NCBI GenBank assembly: GCA_965223165.1
Contig: CBDCVQ010000011.1
Location: 310,001 to 374,000, forward strand
DNA: 64,000 nt
DNA from: JABDMH01 sp965223165
GTDB lineage: Bacteria > Bacteroidota > Bacteroidia > Chitinophagales > Saprospiraceae
Reading direction: 5' to 3'
Position numbers and translations under genes: made by a program. The first letter of the stretch is position 1. Every line of letters begins with the position of its first letter. Shown piece after piece: positions 53,815 through 63,177 of the stretch. The notes beneath the pieces were generated by a model. The model searched no databases. It was given only the letters and a program-made list of their open reading frames with translations, and was not told where the DNA came from.

Positions 53815-55357
53815 CTACAGGGTAGGCGGCTGGTATCCGCCAAATGCATCCTCGATCCACTTTGCCACCGCTAAAACCTTGTCCTCCTGCCAGGGTTTAC
53901 CCACGACCTGAATGCCGAGAGGTAGTCCATCAGAGGAGGTGCCCGCGCGGACCACTGCCACGGGCCAGCCGGTCAAGTTATAGGTCGCTGTGTACGAGAG
54001 GGTATTTCGGGCTACATCTTCAAAACCCCTGGGATGGGCTGCCATAGTGGAGGCTGGACACAGTACGATATCAACATCACGATAGAACAAGGTCATCTCA
54101 CTACGGAAGGAAGCCCATTTTTCAAAAACCGAGGCAAATTGCTTGGGCGAAATGCTCGGTACTTCGAAGCCTTGCTCCGGCTCCCGCGCAAAGTCCAGCA
54201 GTGGGGAGATTTCTCTGGTGCCGGCCATCTGCAGGAGTCTGTTGGCACTGTAGCCTTGATCCGCAAACAGTACTTCAAAAAACAAATCAAACGTCTGCTC
54301 GATCACGCCGGCACGCGCTTCCTCCATCGGGGCGCCCTCCGCAGCCAGGCGCCGGGCCACCTCATCCATCATCTGCGAGACCTTTTCCCCTGCCCGCACT
54401 GTGCCGGTATCTGTATAAAAGGCAAATCGAAGACTGGGCACGTCGACAGTATAGGCATTGCCCACCGGAAAGTCATAGATGTACGGATCCACCCCATCTC
54501 CCCCTACCATAACTGGCAAGATGGTGATTAAGTCTTCCACCTTTCGGGTCAGCGGCCCCACCGAGGTCAACGCCTGATCAAAACCGTGAAACGATATGAT
54601 GTGGCCAGTGCGCGGCACCCGGCCCGAGGTTGGTTTGATTCCGCAAATACCGCATGCATGTGCCGGATTCCGAATGCTGCCCCCGGTGTCCGTCCCGACG
54701 TCAAATGCGGAGCCCCCTGCGCTGACAATGGCTCCGGCTCCGCCACTGCTACCGCCAGGACTGTGATCGAGGTTATAGGGGTTGAGGGTCTCTCCATACA
54801 CGAGGTTGTCGGTCTCGCCGGCGAGGGTCAGCTCTGGAGTATTCGTCTTTCCAAGGATAATGGCACCTGCTTGTTTTAGGCGCTGAACGACCGCCGCATC
54901 CCTTTCGGGCACGTACTTAGACCTTCCCAGGGTGCCAGCGGTACTGATGATACCTGCCGTATCAAAGGAATCCTTGATCGTGATGGGCAGCCCATGGAGT
55001 GGTCCCAGCGGTGAACCACCAGCCAGTTTCTCATCGGCCACTTGTGCCGTCGCCAACGCTTGGTCGGACGCTAGTTGCACCACAGCATTTATCCTGGGAT
55101 TCACTTCTTGTATACGGTCGAGAAATATCCGGGTCAACTCCATGGACGAGATGTCCTTGCGCTTGATCGCCCGGGCGAGGGCCGTGGCGGAGGAGAAGTA
55201 AATTGGATCCTTTCAAAGCATGCATTGAATTTTGGCCTTCATCTGATCGACGGCAAGCAGTGAGTGGAGGGAATATCACTCCGACGCCAAATCCCCAACC
55301 GAGGATTTTCAGAATGTCGCGGCGCCGGAGGCAGGCAGATACAGGACTACCGTTCAT
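53815..55357 (-). pseudogene. Tat-exported amidase (amidase signature family) with a +1 frameshift
   Basis: Main frame 53815-55212 encodes the amidase: GLPITIKDSFDTAG (catalytic Lys), SPGGSSGGAGAIVSAGG (Ser) and GTDTGGSIRNPAHACGICG (nucleophile Ser) are intact. Before the first ATG at 55143 this frame still reads SSATALARAIKRKDISS, the normal amidase N-terminus, but meets TGA at 55215-55213. The missing signal (MNGSPVSACLRRRDILKILG, Tat type, ATG at 55357) is in another frame that reads through ALKGSN into the same sequence. One extra base in the CTTCTCCTCC run (55198-55189) explains the break. Either the gene is inactivated or the read has an error; without the signal the protein would start at 55143 and lack its first helix. 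Confidence 0.82.
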
Positions 55358-55470
55358 TTTCTTGTCGAAAATAGCAAATCAAATATTTTCTAAGCCCGAC
55401 CCTAAAACGAGGAATTATGATTTTGTCTCCTACGACATGACATACTCTTGCGATCCAAAAAGATAATTGG

Positions 55471-56016
55471 CTAGCTTTTCCGGCCTTGTTTCTTTAGGGC
55501 TTCGCCGGGTCCATCGTGCTCTATGGCCATTACAACTATTGGATAATTCTGTGCCTCAACAAATTCCTCCTCAATGTACTTGACGGCGTCCTTTAGAGAC
55601 GGAGTTCGATCCGGTAGGTAGTTTTGGAATGTCACATTGGGCACCACAATGATACCAACTTCAATTCGTCCTTGTTGTAAGTTATTCCTGATGTGGACTA
55701 AATCACGTATTAGCAAGTCAGACCGTGCAGAAACTTGAATCTCCACACCTATTGTAGCAAGAAAGCTCCTGTTATACCGGATCCTCTTTGACCAATCTAC
55801 ATCACCTGTCGTCTTCTTAACCCAGTCGTCCCTTGCCTCAAATGAAGCGTCGATCAGTTTACGCACCTCTGCACCGCCATTTGCGTCTTTTTCCTCAAGA
55901 ATATAGACAGGGGTTGTCAACAGAATCTCTTGCAACTCTATAAATAGGTCAGCAAGGCCAAGCTTTGTGATTCTTTCTCGAGATCCCCCATAAAATCGAA
56001 TCTCAGTGATCTTCAA
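55471..56016 (-). CDS. Type II restriction endonuclease, BglII/BstYI-like
   Basis: 181 residues from a TTG start that overlaps the methyltransferase stop (TTGA). The core GVEIQVSARSDLLIRDLVHIR followed by GRIEVGIIVVPN matches the BglII/BstYI family layout: a GVE-x-Q pair like the BglII active-site Glu and Gln, then a strand ending in G-I/V-I-V-x. A metal Asp should lie upstream, perhaps in GDVDWSKR, but I cannot fix it. Family members cut GATC-centred hexamers; the site here is not readable. The partner methyltransferase directly precedes it, so this is a compact type II restriction-modification operon. The region is more AT-rich than its flanks, consistent with transfer. Confidence 0.75.
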   Translation of the reverse strand: MKITEIRFYGGSRERITKLGLADLFIELQEILLTTPVYILEEKDANGGAEVRKLIDASFEARDDWVKKTTGDVDWSKRIRYNRSFLATIGVEIQVSARSDLLIRDLVHIRNNLQQGRIEVGIIVVPNVTFQNYLPDRTPSLKDAVKYIEEEFVEAQNYPIVVMAIEHDGPGEALKKQGRKS

Positions 56017-56837
56017 ACCGCCGCCATTTTGAAGATTCTGTCGAATTCAAAGGAGGGAGTCTTACCCATAAACATCCCAAACTGCTCGTACAGCCTCCTC
56101 TCTATGTGATGGCAATCAAACAACTCAATTCCTATCCAATTTCGGCCCAACTTCTGAGCTGCCTGATACGTAGAACCTCCACCTCCAAAAGGGTCAAAGA
56201 CGATATCATTTTCATTGGTAGAAATGCTGATAGCTCTTTCTGGGATTATGCTCTTCAGTTCATTGACACCATCTCTCACTTTGAACTTTCGATGGCGGTT
56301 TGGCGAGGTATCAGTCCAGAAGTCCATGAGGTTGATCCCCTCCGGGTTCATTTTCTCGCGATGCCCACCGTAGTCTGGGATCTCACCCCCGCAATGGCGG
56401 CAAGTTGGTATTGGTGTCCGTAGGTTGTTAAAGGTCTTTGGCTCACCCTTGGTGTAGTAGAGCATCGAATAATGAGCCGGATATAGGCGCCTACCTCTCC
56501 GGAAGGTTCCCTTCATGCTCATGGCTATCCAATGTCTAAAGTCCAGAAGCTCATTTAGGTAGTTGCCAAATCTGATATTCAGTTCGGGCGTGGCATAAAG
56601 AAAGAAGGAACCCCCAGGTTTGAGGACTCGACAGCATTCTGCAATCCATTTCTGACACCACTGAAGGTACACATCTTCATCTGTACGATCGTCGAAACCG
56701 TTCTTGTAGTCCTTGCCAAGGTTGAAAGGCGGATCAGCAAAGACAGTATCAATGGCGCCATCACGCATCTCTGCTAGTAGATTCAGACAGTCTCCCTCAT
56801 ATAGGACCCCTTTGTCCGTTGTCAAATATGGCTTCAT
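56013..56837 (-). CDS. Type II DNA methyltransferase (beta-class, N4-cytosine or N6-adenine)
   Basis: 274 residues. Motif IV is VFADPPFNLGKDY, and the SAM-binding motif I comes later in VFDPFGGGGSTYQAAQKLGRNWIGIE, i.e. the beta order of amino-methyltransferases. The segment RVLKPGGSFFLYATPE is motif V-VI-like. CRHCGGEIPDYGGH in the middle looks like a small zinc knuckle or target-recognition insert. DPPF is compatible with either N6A or N4C methylation. It protects host DNA against the endonuclease encoded four bases overlapping downstream. Confidence 0.92.
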   Translation of the reverse strand: MKPYLTTDKGVLYEGDCLNLLAEMRDGAIDTVFADPPFNLGKDYKNGFDDRTDEDVYLQWCQKWIAECCRVLKPGGSFFLYATPELNIRFGNYLNELLDFRHWIAMSMKGTFRRGRRLYPAHYSMLYYTKGEPKTFNNLRTPIPTCRHCGGEIPDYGGHREKMNPEGINLMDFWTDTSPNRHRKFKVRDGVNELKSIIPERAISISTNENDIVFDPFGGGGSTYQAAQKLGRNWIGIELFDCHHIERRLYEQFGMFMGKTPSFEFDRIFKMAAV

Positions 56838-57234
56838 ATATTAAAATTTACGCAATATAAACATTAGGTGCCAGCCACAGAGAGGCCCTGTGTCAGAAAA
56901 CATGGCAATCGCATTATCAGATTCTGCATTTATCTATCAACGGCCAAAGAAATTGCTGGCAAGATGCCCACTTTTTGTAGTTGATCACACTTAGGACGAC
57001 TACTCCTTGGCATAATCTTGCTAGTAGGTGTCAGGCGAGGACCCCTGACACGGCGAGGTTGTCTGTTTTTGAGTTATTCCAACGGCAAACTAGCCTCAAA
57101 GGCCAACAGCCCGGAGCAGGACGCTTTTTAGCATCCCCGTCAATCGCCATCGTTAGCTCGCTGTCATTCTAAAGCCATGCGATTTCCCTTGTGTCAGGAA
57201 GACGCTATGTATTGCCGATAAAGCCACACGAACC
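56838..57234. other. Gene-free stretch with hairpin and repeated TGTCAG motif
   Basis: No coding pattern. It contains a perfect 8-bp dyad GTGTCAGG (57028-57035) / CCTGACAC (57044-57051), and the motif GTGTCAG recurs near 56890 and 57191. The methyltransferase promoter should lie near its right edge at about 56838-56880. Confidence 0.4.
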
Positions 57235-58659
57235 CTAGTATCTCACCCACTCCGTCTTCACCTTCTTCCGACCTTCCGCGGCAGGCAGATCCGACCAGGT
57301 GGGGCCTAGTCGCTGGATATCGACTAGCTGCGCCTCCACCAGTTTCTTAAAATGGATGGAGTCGGGATGGGTGTAGATCAAATTATTTTGTTGCCCAAGG
57401 TCCGTCGACAGGTCATACCATTCAAAGTCCACCAGCTGCATCTGTTTGATGTAGGCCATGTCCTCGGCGGCAAATCGGTGCGTCCTAGGTACGGTATCGC
57501 GGTCCCTGCCCAACAGCATCAGATCGCCGGTACGCACCGCAATTTCCGGTGATGTCCGATAAAAGAACCAGTATAGCGGCTTGGATCGCTCCAAGGGCCT
57601 ACCCTCAAGCACATCCAGCATACTGGTGCCATCATACGCTCCACGGTCGTAGGAGCGGCCCAGCATGTCTTGCAGGGTAGGCATAATATCTACCAAGCCG
57701 GCTGGCGCGTCAATCGTTTGCCCCTCCCCGCCGCTTCCCGGCCATCGCATGATACCCGGCACTCGGATGCCACCCTCGTAGAGGTAGCTCTTGACCGCCC
57801 GCAGTGGCTCATTGGAAGCCTGCCGGTAGGATCCATTGTCTGAGCTAAATACGATCCAAGTATCATCCAAGAGCTGATGCGTTTCCAGGTAATTCAAAAT
57901 TCTGCCGACCGCCAGATCAAGGTTTTCGATGTTGGCCAGATACTCGGCATCGGGTGTATCATAGGCGTCGTATTTGTCTACCAGTGCCGGTGGTGAGGCC
58001 ACCTTGGCATGTGGCTCATGAAACGCGACATACATAAAGAAAGGGTCCTCTCCATCGTACACCTGTTCAAACCAGTGGGCGACCTCATCGGCCAGGATCT
58101 GGCAGGAGTATCCGCGGACCGTATCTAGTGGTTCTCCATTTCTCACAAAATTGATGGGGTTCAAGTGGGAAGGGATCGCGTTGTTTTCCGTACCCAGCGA
58201 ATAGTCGAATCCGTGATCTTTGGGCTGGGGATGCTTCAAGGCGGGATCTTGCGGCAAGCAACCCAGATGCCATTTGCCGACGTGTGCGGTCTGATAGCCC
58301 TCCTCCTTGAGTAGGCTGGCCACCGTTTCTTCTTGCGCTCTCAGATGTAAAGGATGCCCGGAAGGCCGATAGTTATACATACCCGACCTGGCCGGACCGA
58401 CACCCGTCATTAAGCCGGCACGCGAGGGCGAGCAGTTAGGCGCAGCTGCATAAAAATTTGTGAAGCGCACACCCATTTGCGCCAGCCGATCCAGATGCGG
58501 CGTGGCAGCCGCTCCCCCATAACAGGCCAGGTCGCTATAACCCATGTCATCAGCGAGGAGCAACAAGACATTGGGGCGATGGGTCGGGTCATGCCGGGTG
58601 TCGTCCAGACAACCCATGGCTCCGGTAAGGAGCAAACCAGCTAATATTAATCGATACAT
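57235..58659 (-). CDS. Sulfatase (formylglycine-dependent)
   Basis: 474 residues from the ATG at 58659 (MYRLILAGLLLTGAMGC), which gives a lipoprotein signal; the frame continues upstream without need. Metal-binding NVLLLLADDMGYSDLACYG opens the fold. The modification motif is NCSPSRAGLMTG (C-x-P-x-R, Cys matured to formylglycine by FGE or a radical-SAM enzyme not in this window). HVGKWHLG, EPHAKVAS and FSSDNGSYRQ supply further active-site residues. It desulfates glycans or aryl sulfates outside the inner membrane. It diverges from the metallo-beta-lactamase gene 151 bases away. Confidence 0.93.
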   Translation of the reverse strand: MYRLILAGLLLTGAMGCLDDTRHDPTHRPNVLLLLADDMGYSDLACYGGAAATPHLDRLAQMGVRFTNFYAAAPNCSPSRAGLMTGVGPARSGMYNYRPSGHPLHLRAQEETVASLLKEEGYQTAHVGKWHLGCLPQDPALKHPQPKDHGFDYSLGTENNAIPSHLNPINFVRNGEPLDTVRGYSCQILADEVAHWFEQVYDGEDPFFMYVAFHEPHAKVASPPALVDKYDAYDTPDAEYLANIENLDLAVGRILNYLETHQLLDDTWIVFSSDNGSYRQASNEPLRAVKSYLYEGGIRVPGIMRWPGSGGEGQTIDAPAGLVDIMPTLQDMLGRSYDRGAYDGTSMLDVLEGRPLERSKPLYWFFYRTSPEIAVRTGDLMLLGRDRDTVPRTHRFAAEDMAYIKQMQLVDFEWYDLSTDLGQQNNLIYTHPDSIHFKKLVEAQLVDIQRLGPTWSDLPAAEGRKKVKTEWVRY

Positions 58660-58810
58660 ATCATCACTACTAAGTATATTGATCCCACCATCCCTGGTAC
58701 TTGCTCGGAGGATCACCTCATCTGACGAGTGCTGCACTTCGAATGCCCTTCCCTTGACCATCTGTCTTGTCTTAAAAAAGCACCCGGGTCACCATCTCAA
58801 AATAGACATT

Positions 58811-59821
58811 ATGAAGAAAAATAGATTGTCCATTTTGCTGGTATTGGTCTGCGTTTACCACGGCTATGCCCAAAATTCCCTGCACGAGCGTGACAAAGCG
58901 GCCGCGACGGACCTGCGTGACGGCACCATCATTAATCTTTATGACGCCTTTGGCGAGGACGACCCAGCCTTGACCAAGGACTTTGGGTTTTCTTGCGTCC
59001 TGAAATATAATGGCACCACCATATTATTTGATGCCGGGTCAAATGCAGATATTTTCAAGCGAAATGTGCAGGCGCTAGGCATAGATCTGAGAGAGATCGA
59101 TTTCGCGATCGCATCCCATGCCCATTTTGATCACATCAACGGCTTTGATTATTTACTGGAGATTAATCCCGACGTCACCATTTATTTTCCACGTGACCTG
59201 TTTTGGGGAGCGAATTTGCCCTTTAATTTGAAGGGGCGGGAAGCATCGATTGCGGATTCTCTCGAATCACGCATGCAGTATTTCGGAGGCAATTTTCACG
59301 CATACATGTTCAATCAGTCAGGCCGATTTTGGCAAGCAAACGTAGAATTTATCAGCGAACACACCAAACTGGCGCCGGGCATCACGGTGATCGCGACCAC
59401 TTCACCCTACATGGGTTATTTTACCAGATATCCGACGCTGGGCCTGGATGCCGATCAGATGTCTACGCAGCGGGATGGTGGTGATGCTACGTTTATGGAG
59501 CTGCCCGAGCTGTCCCTGTCCCTGGAGACAGCGACGGGCGAGGTGCTTATTGTGGGATGTTCGCACAGCACAGTCGAAAGGATTGTGGCCGAGACCAGAT
59601 CACACCTGGGCCATGATATCGCCCTAGTCTATGGAGGATACCATCTACTGCCCTACGATCGGGAGGTGCTGACAGACTTGGCGGTACGTCTAAAGGAAGA
59701 CCTGAAGGTGGCCAAAGTGGCTCCGGCACATTGCACGGGACACTTGGCCTTCAAGATCCTTCAGGACCACTTTGGCACGGACTATATTTTTGCCGGCTTG
59801 GGAGAGCGCATACGTTTTTGA
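58811..59821 (+). CDS. Exported metallo-beta-lactamase-fold hydrolase (COG1237 type)
   Basis: 336 residues from the ATG at 58811, which gives a signal peptide (LSILLVLVCVYHGYAQ); the open frame reaches further upstream into the divergent sulfatase region but has no fitting start. The metal motif is IASHAHFDHINGFDYLL (HxHxDH), preceded by TTILFDAGSNADIF, with later ligands in VGCSHSTVERI and APAHCTGHLAF. Closest pattern: the COG1237 group of MBL-fold proteins. The substrate is unknown. It is divergent from the sulfatase and may share its control region. Confidence 0.88.
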   Translation: MKKNRLSILLVLVCVYHGYAQNSLHERDKAAATDLRDGTIINLYDAFGEDDPALTKDFGFSCVLKYNGTTILFDAGSNADIFKRNVQALGIDLREIDFAIASHAHFDHINGFDYLLEINPDVTIYFPRDLFWGANLPFNLKGREASIADSLESRMQYFGGNFHAYMFNQSGRFWQANVEFISEHTKLAPGITVIATTSPYMGYFTRYPTLGLDADQMSTQRDGGDATFMELPELSLSLETATGEVLIVGCSHSTVERIVAETRSHLGHDIALVYGGYHLLPYDREVLTDLAVRLKEDLKVAKVAPAHCTGHLAFKILQDHFGTDYIFAGLGERIRF

Positions 59822-60040
59822 GCGGTGAGTAGAGGAGGTGTGTTGTGGAATCCGATTGGCCGGTAAATTCCGCAGAACTTGGGGTATGTCTATATGTGGC
59901 CTTAAAAACGGACGTCCGAAACTTGCGACTGATCCCCCTTATGTACCACTCCTACAGTCCAAGCGCTTCGGACCAGTTGCACCCGATGGGGCCAGATTCA
60001 TTGCCCCCATTTTCGGTATCTTTAGATAAATCGATCGATC

Positions 60041-61402
60041 ATGCCAACCAGAGCTAAATACTGGAGTGCTGTGCTGCTGCTCCTGTCGTGTTACGTTGTG
60101 GGCCCTGCCCAGACGACCGTCATCACCCATGTCTCCGTGATCACGATGGATGGAGAAGAGGTCTTGGCGGACCGTGCCGTCTATGTCGAAGGAAGCAAGA
60201 TCGTGCGAATCTCGGAATCTCACGAAGGCGTCATCGGAGCCAACCTAGTGATCGATGGCACAGACAAGTTTCTCATGCCCGGGTTGAGTGAGATGCATGC
60301 GCACATTCCTACGCCACGCGATGGAGATGATTCCTACGCAAAGGAGACCCTCTTTCTCTACCTCGCTAACGGCATTACCACCATCCGCGGCATGCTGGGG
60401 CATCCCTACCATCTCACACTAAAGAAAGAACTCAAAGAAAAACACCTGGCTAGCCCCCGGATATATACCTCCAGCCCCTCGATGAATGGCAACACCATTC
60501 CCACGGCTGAGGAGGCCGTGCGAAAAGTCGGTCGGTATGCGCGAGACGGCTACGATTTCCTCAAAGTCCATCCCGGAATCCAGCGTGAGGTATTTGACAA
60601 AATGGTCGAAACAGCACTGACCACCGGCATCGGCTACTCCGGACATGTGCCGATGGATGTGGGGGTGGAGCGAGCCATCGAGTCCCAGTATGGCAGCATC
60701 GACCATCTGGACGGCTACATTGAGGGCTTGGCCCCGGAAGAGCGCCGACCCGAGGGAGGATTCTTTGGTGTGCTGCTGAGTCTTGAGGCGGACGAAAAAC
60801 GCATCGAAACCTTGGTACAACAGACCAAGGAGGCTGGCGTAGCGGTGGTCCCTACCCAGACGCTGATGACGCGCTGGTTGAGCCCAGAATCGCCCGTCGC
60901 CATGGTAAACGAACCGGAAATGAAGTATCTGCCGGCATCGGAACGCTTTCGCTGGCGGCAGAGTAAAGAACAAATGCTGGACCGGCTGTCCTACAGCACG
61001 GAGATGTACGACCGATTCATCGAGCTGCGCAATACACTAATTCTAAAACTGCATCAAGCTGAAGTGCCCATCCTGCTGGGCAGTGATGCGCCCCAGGTCA
61101 TGAACGTGCCAGGATTCTCGATCCATCACGAGATTGAGGACATGGTCGATGCGGGCCTAAGCAACTACGAGGCGCTCAAGACGGGCACGGTCAATGTCGC
61201 TGAGTATTTTGGTGCCGGTGACAAACGCGGCAAAGTCAAAGTGGGTATGGTCGCCGATCTCGTACTGCTGGCGGACAATCCGCTGGACGACATCGGCGCT
61301 ACCCGAACGGTCGAGGGAGTTATGTATCGGGGCGCCTGGCTAGACAAAGCAACCATCGAAGTGCAATTGGCAGCGATCGCTGATAAGTATGACAAGGAAT
61401 AA
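60041..61402 (+). CDS. Exported amidohydrolase (imidazolonepropionase-like)
   Basis: 453 residues; signal peptide ending near VVGPAQ. The N-terminal beta-sandwich is split as usual, then FLMPGLSEMHAHIPT carries the HxH metal site near residue 84, KVHPGIQ the likely metal-bridging Lys, GYSGHVPMDVG and SIDHLDGY further His ligands, and ILLGSDAPQ (about 347) the catalytic Asp. The end, KVGMVADLVLLADNPLDDI, is the classic C-terminal return to the sandwich. It probably hydrolyses a cyclic amide or a dipeptide-like bond in the periplasm. The next gene starts four bases after its stop. Confidence 0.9.
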   Translation: MPTRAKYWSAVLLLLSCYVVGPAQTTVITHVSVITMDGEEVLADRAVYVEGSKIVRISESHEGVIGANLVIDGTDKFLMPGLSEMHAHIPTPRDGDDSYAKETLFLYLANGITTIRGMLGHPYHLTLKKELKEKHLASPRIYTSSPSMNGNTIPTAEEAVRKVGRYARDGYDFLKVHPGIQREVFDKMVETALTTGIGYSGHVPMDVGVERAIESQYGSIDHLDGYIEGLAPEERRPEGGFFGVLLSLEADEKRIETLVQQTKEAGVAVVPTQTLMTRWLSPESPVAMVNEPEMKYLPASERFRWRQSKEQMLDRLSYSTEMYDRFIELRNTLILKLHQAEVPILLGSDAPQVMNVPGFSIHHEIEDMVDAGLSNYEALKTGTVNVAEYFGAGDKRGKVKVGMVADLVLLADNPLDDIGATRTVEGVMYRGAWLDKATIEVQLAAIADKYDKE

Positions 61403-61406
61403 GACC

Positions 61407-62690
61407 ATGAACCGAAGGACATTTTTAGCTAACAGTGGTCTGGCGGGAGCCAGCTACGCCGCGTTTCCCCTGATCCGTAGTCGGGAGAAGATCTACCGTG
61501 TGGTGCTGATCGGCAGCGGTTGGTGGGGCACCAACATTTTACGTGAAGCGGTAGCCTCCGAGCGGGTAGAGGTGGTCGGATTGTGTGATGTGGACACACG
61601 GGCGCTGGACAAAGCGTCGACGGAAGTGGCCTCCTGGACAGGCAAGAACCCGCCACGGTATGAGGACTATCAACAGTGTCTGGAGCAGACCGAGCCGGAT
61701 ATCGCTATTGTGGCCACTCCGGACCATTGGCACGCCCTCAATGCCATCGCGGCTATTGAGGCGGGCGCGCACGTGTACATCGAAAAACCGATCGCTCATA
61801 CGCTGCTGGAGGGCCGAGCGATTCTGAAGGCAGCTCGTAGCGCTGACCGGGTGGTACAGGTAGGCACCCATCGCCGAGTATCTCCGCACAACATGAGCGG
61901 CATGGACTTTCTCAAATCGGGAAAGGTGGGACACATCAGTATGGTAAAGTGCTTTGTCAACTACGGGGGAAACGTGGGGCGCGCCCGTCCGGACGAACCC
62001 GTGCCAGAGGGGCTCAACTGGGATCAATGGGTCGGACCCGCCCCCTATCGGCCTTACAATCGCTCGATACATCCCCGTGGCTTCCGGCAGTATTTGGATT
62101 TTGCCAATGGCACCGTCGGTGACTGGGGCATCCACTGGTTTGACCAGGTACTGTGGTGGACCGAGGAGCGCTTCCCCTCCCGGATCAGCAGTACGGGCGG
62201 ACGTTTTTACAAGCAAGATGGGGCAGATGCTCCCGACACCCTTCTGACGGGGTTCCAATTTGAATCTTTCGCCCTCCAGTGGGAGCACAAGCTGGTGGCA
62301 AAGAATGCCAATGAAAGCGCCAATGTGGGTTGCTACTTCTACGGTTCTAATGGTACCTTTCACATGGGCTGGCGAGACGGCTGGACCTTCTACCCATCCA
62401 GAAAGGGCGATCAACAAATCCATGTCGAGCCCCAGCTCAACAAACCCGATGACCAGAATATCAAGGAACTGTGGGCAGATTTTCTCGGAGCCATCGAAGT
62501 CAATCGCCGACCGGTATGCGACATCGAGCACGGCTACCTGGCCACCAACCTAAGCCTGTTGGCCATGATATCGCTCAAGGTCAATCGCAGCATTCGATGG
62601 GACGGCACAAACATTCTCGAAGACTCGGAGGCGTCCGCCCTCCTCTCCAGGCCGTATCGTGATCCCTGGAAATATCCGGGTACCAGCTAA
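61407..62690 (+). CDS. Gfo/Idh/MocA-family oxidoreductase with Tat-type signal
   Basis: 427 residues from the ATG at 61407 (MNRRTFLANSGLAGASYAAF), a twin-arginine-type signal; an ATG at 61389 overlaps the upstream gene and adds six residues. Rossmann fold VVLIGSGWWGTNILREA, then VATPDHWHALNAIAAIEAGAHVYIEKPIAHT with the EKP lysine, then WDQWVGPAPYRPYNRSIHPRGFRQY and VGDWGIHWFDQVLWW in the substrate domain. Same subgroup as the protein at 19417-20832 but clearly distinct in sequence. Co-transcribed with the amidohydrolase. A hairpin follows at 62691-62731. Confidence 0.9.
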   Translation: MNRRTFLANSGLAGASYAAFPLIRSREKIYRVVLIGSGWWGTNILREAVASERVEVVGLCDVDTRALDKASTEVASWTGKNPPRYEDYQQCLEQTEPDIAIVATPDHWHALNAIAAIEAGAHVYIEKPIAHTLLEGRAILKAARSADRVVQVGTHRRVSPHNMSGMDFLKSGKVGHISMVKCFVNYGGNVGRARPDEPVPEGLNWDQWVGPAPYRPYNRSIHPRGFRQYLDFANGTVGDWGIHWFDQVLWWTEERFPSRISSTGGRFYKQDGADAPDTLLTGFQFESFALQWEHKLVAKNANESANVGCYFYGSNGTFHMGWRDGWTFYPSRKGDQQIHVEPQLNKPDDQNIKELWADFLGAIEVNRRPVCDIEHGYLATNLSLLAMISLKVNRSIRWDGTNILEDSEASALLSRPYRDPWKYPGTS

Positions 62691-62734
62691 GGAGCCCTTG
62701 AAGCACTGGCGGGCATTTGAGTGCTTGCTCCTTT
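62691..62734 (+). terminator. Hairpin after Gfo/Idh/MocA gene, possible terminator
   Basis: GGAG (62691-62694) and AAGCACT (62701-62707) pair with AGTGCTT (62720-62726) and CTCC (62728-62731), leaving a 12-base loop and a small internal bulge. Only three T residues follow, so termination would be weak. Confidence 0.45.
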
Positions 62735-63177
62735 GCCCCCACACAGCGTTGGCAAAGCCTCGTAACTGCTACGGCTGGCTACCCACCCGCTTTGCCGCAG
62801 CTCTCTCGCTTCTCGCATTGTGATACTCTCCGAGCTCGTTCGGTCGTGTTTTTGCGCCTAGTATGCCGACAAAATCGTGTCGCGAGTCGTAGTCAGCCAT
62901 TCAACCGTCTCCCAAGCTCTTTCCCTCCTGCGGCAGACCAAGGGACGACGAATCGAGCCGTCCAGTATCGTGAGAAACTGCTTGCGCGGCTGCACTACCT
63001 CTTCGCCCAGCGTGACCGTGCCCGGAGAGAGATCACCGATGGGGCAAAGCAAGGGGTCCATGTGCCTGCGAACTGGCGGGTGACAGCACGCGGTCGTCCA
63101 TGACCATAATCACCCCGGTGACAGCCCCGTCGAACTATTGAAAAAAGTATTTTTGCGGATATAAATGAGGATTGGAG
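62735..63177. other. Gene-free stretch before haloperoxidase-like gene
   Basis: No convincing gene. A 128-codon plus-strand frame (62717-63103) is basic and low in hydrophobic residues, and starts inside the terminator-like hairpin, so it is not called. The promoter of the next gene should be in the last 100 bases (AT-richer around 63140-63170). Confidence 0.4.

Noticed and set aside
62717..63103. 128-codon plus-strand frame
   Set aside because: Starts within a terminator-like hairpin and has an atypical, Arg/Ser/Pro-rich composition without hydrophobic core.
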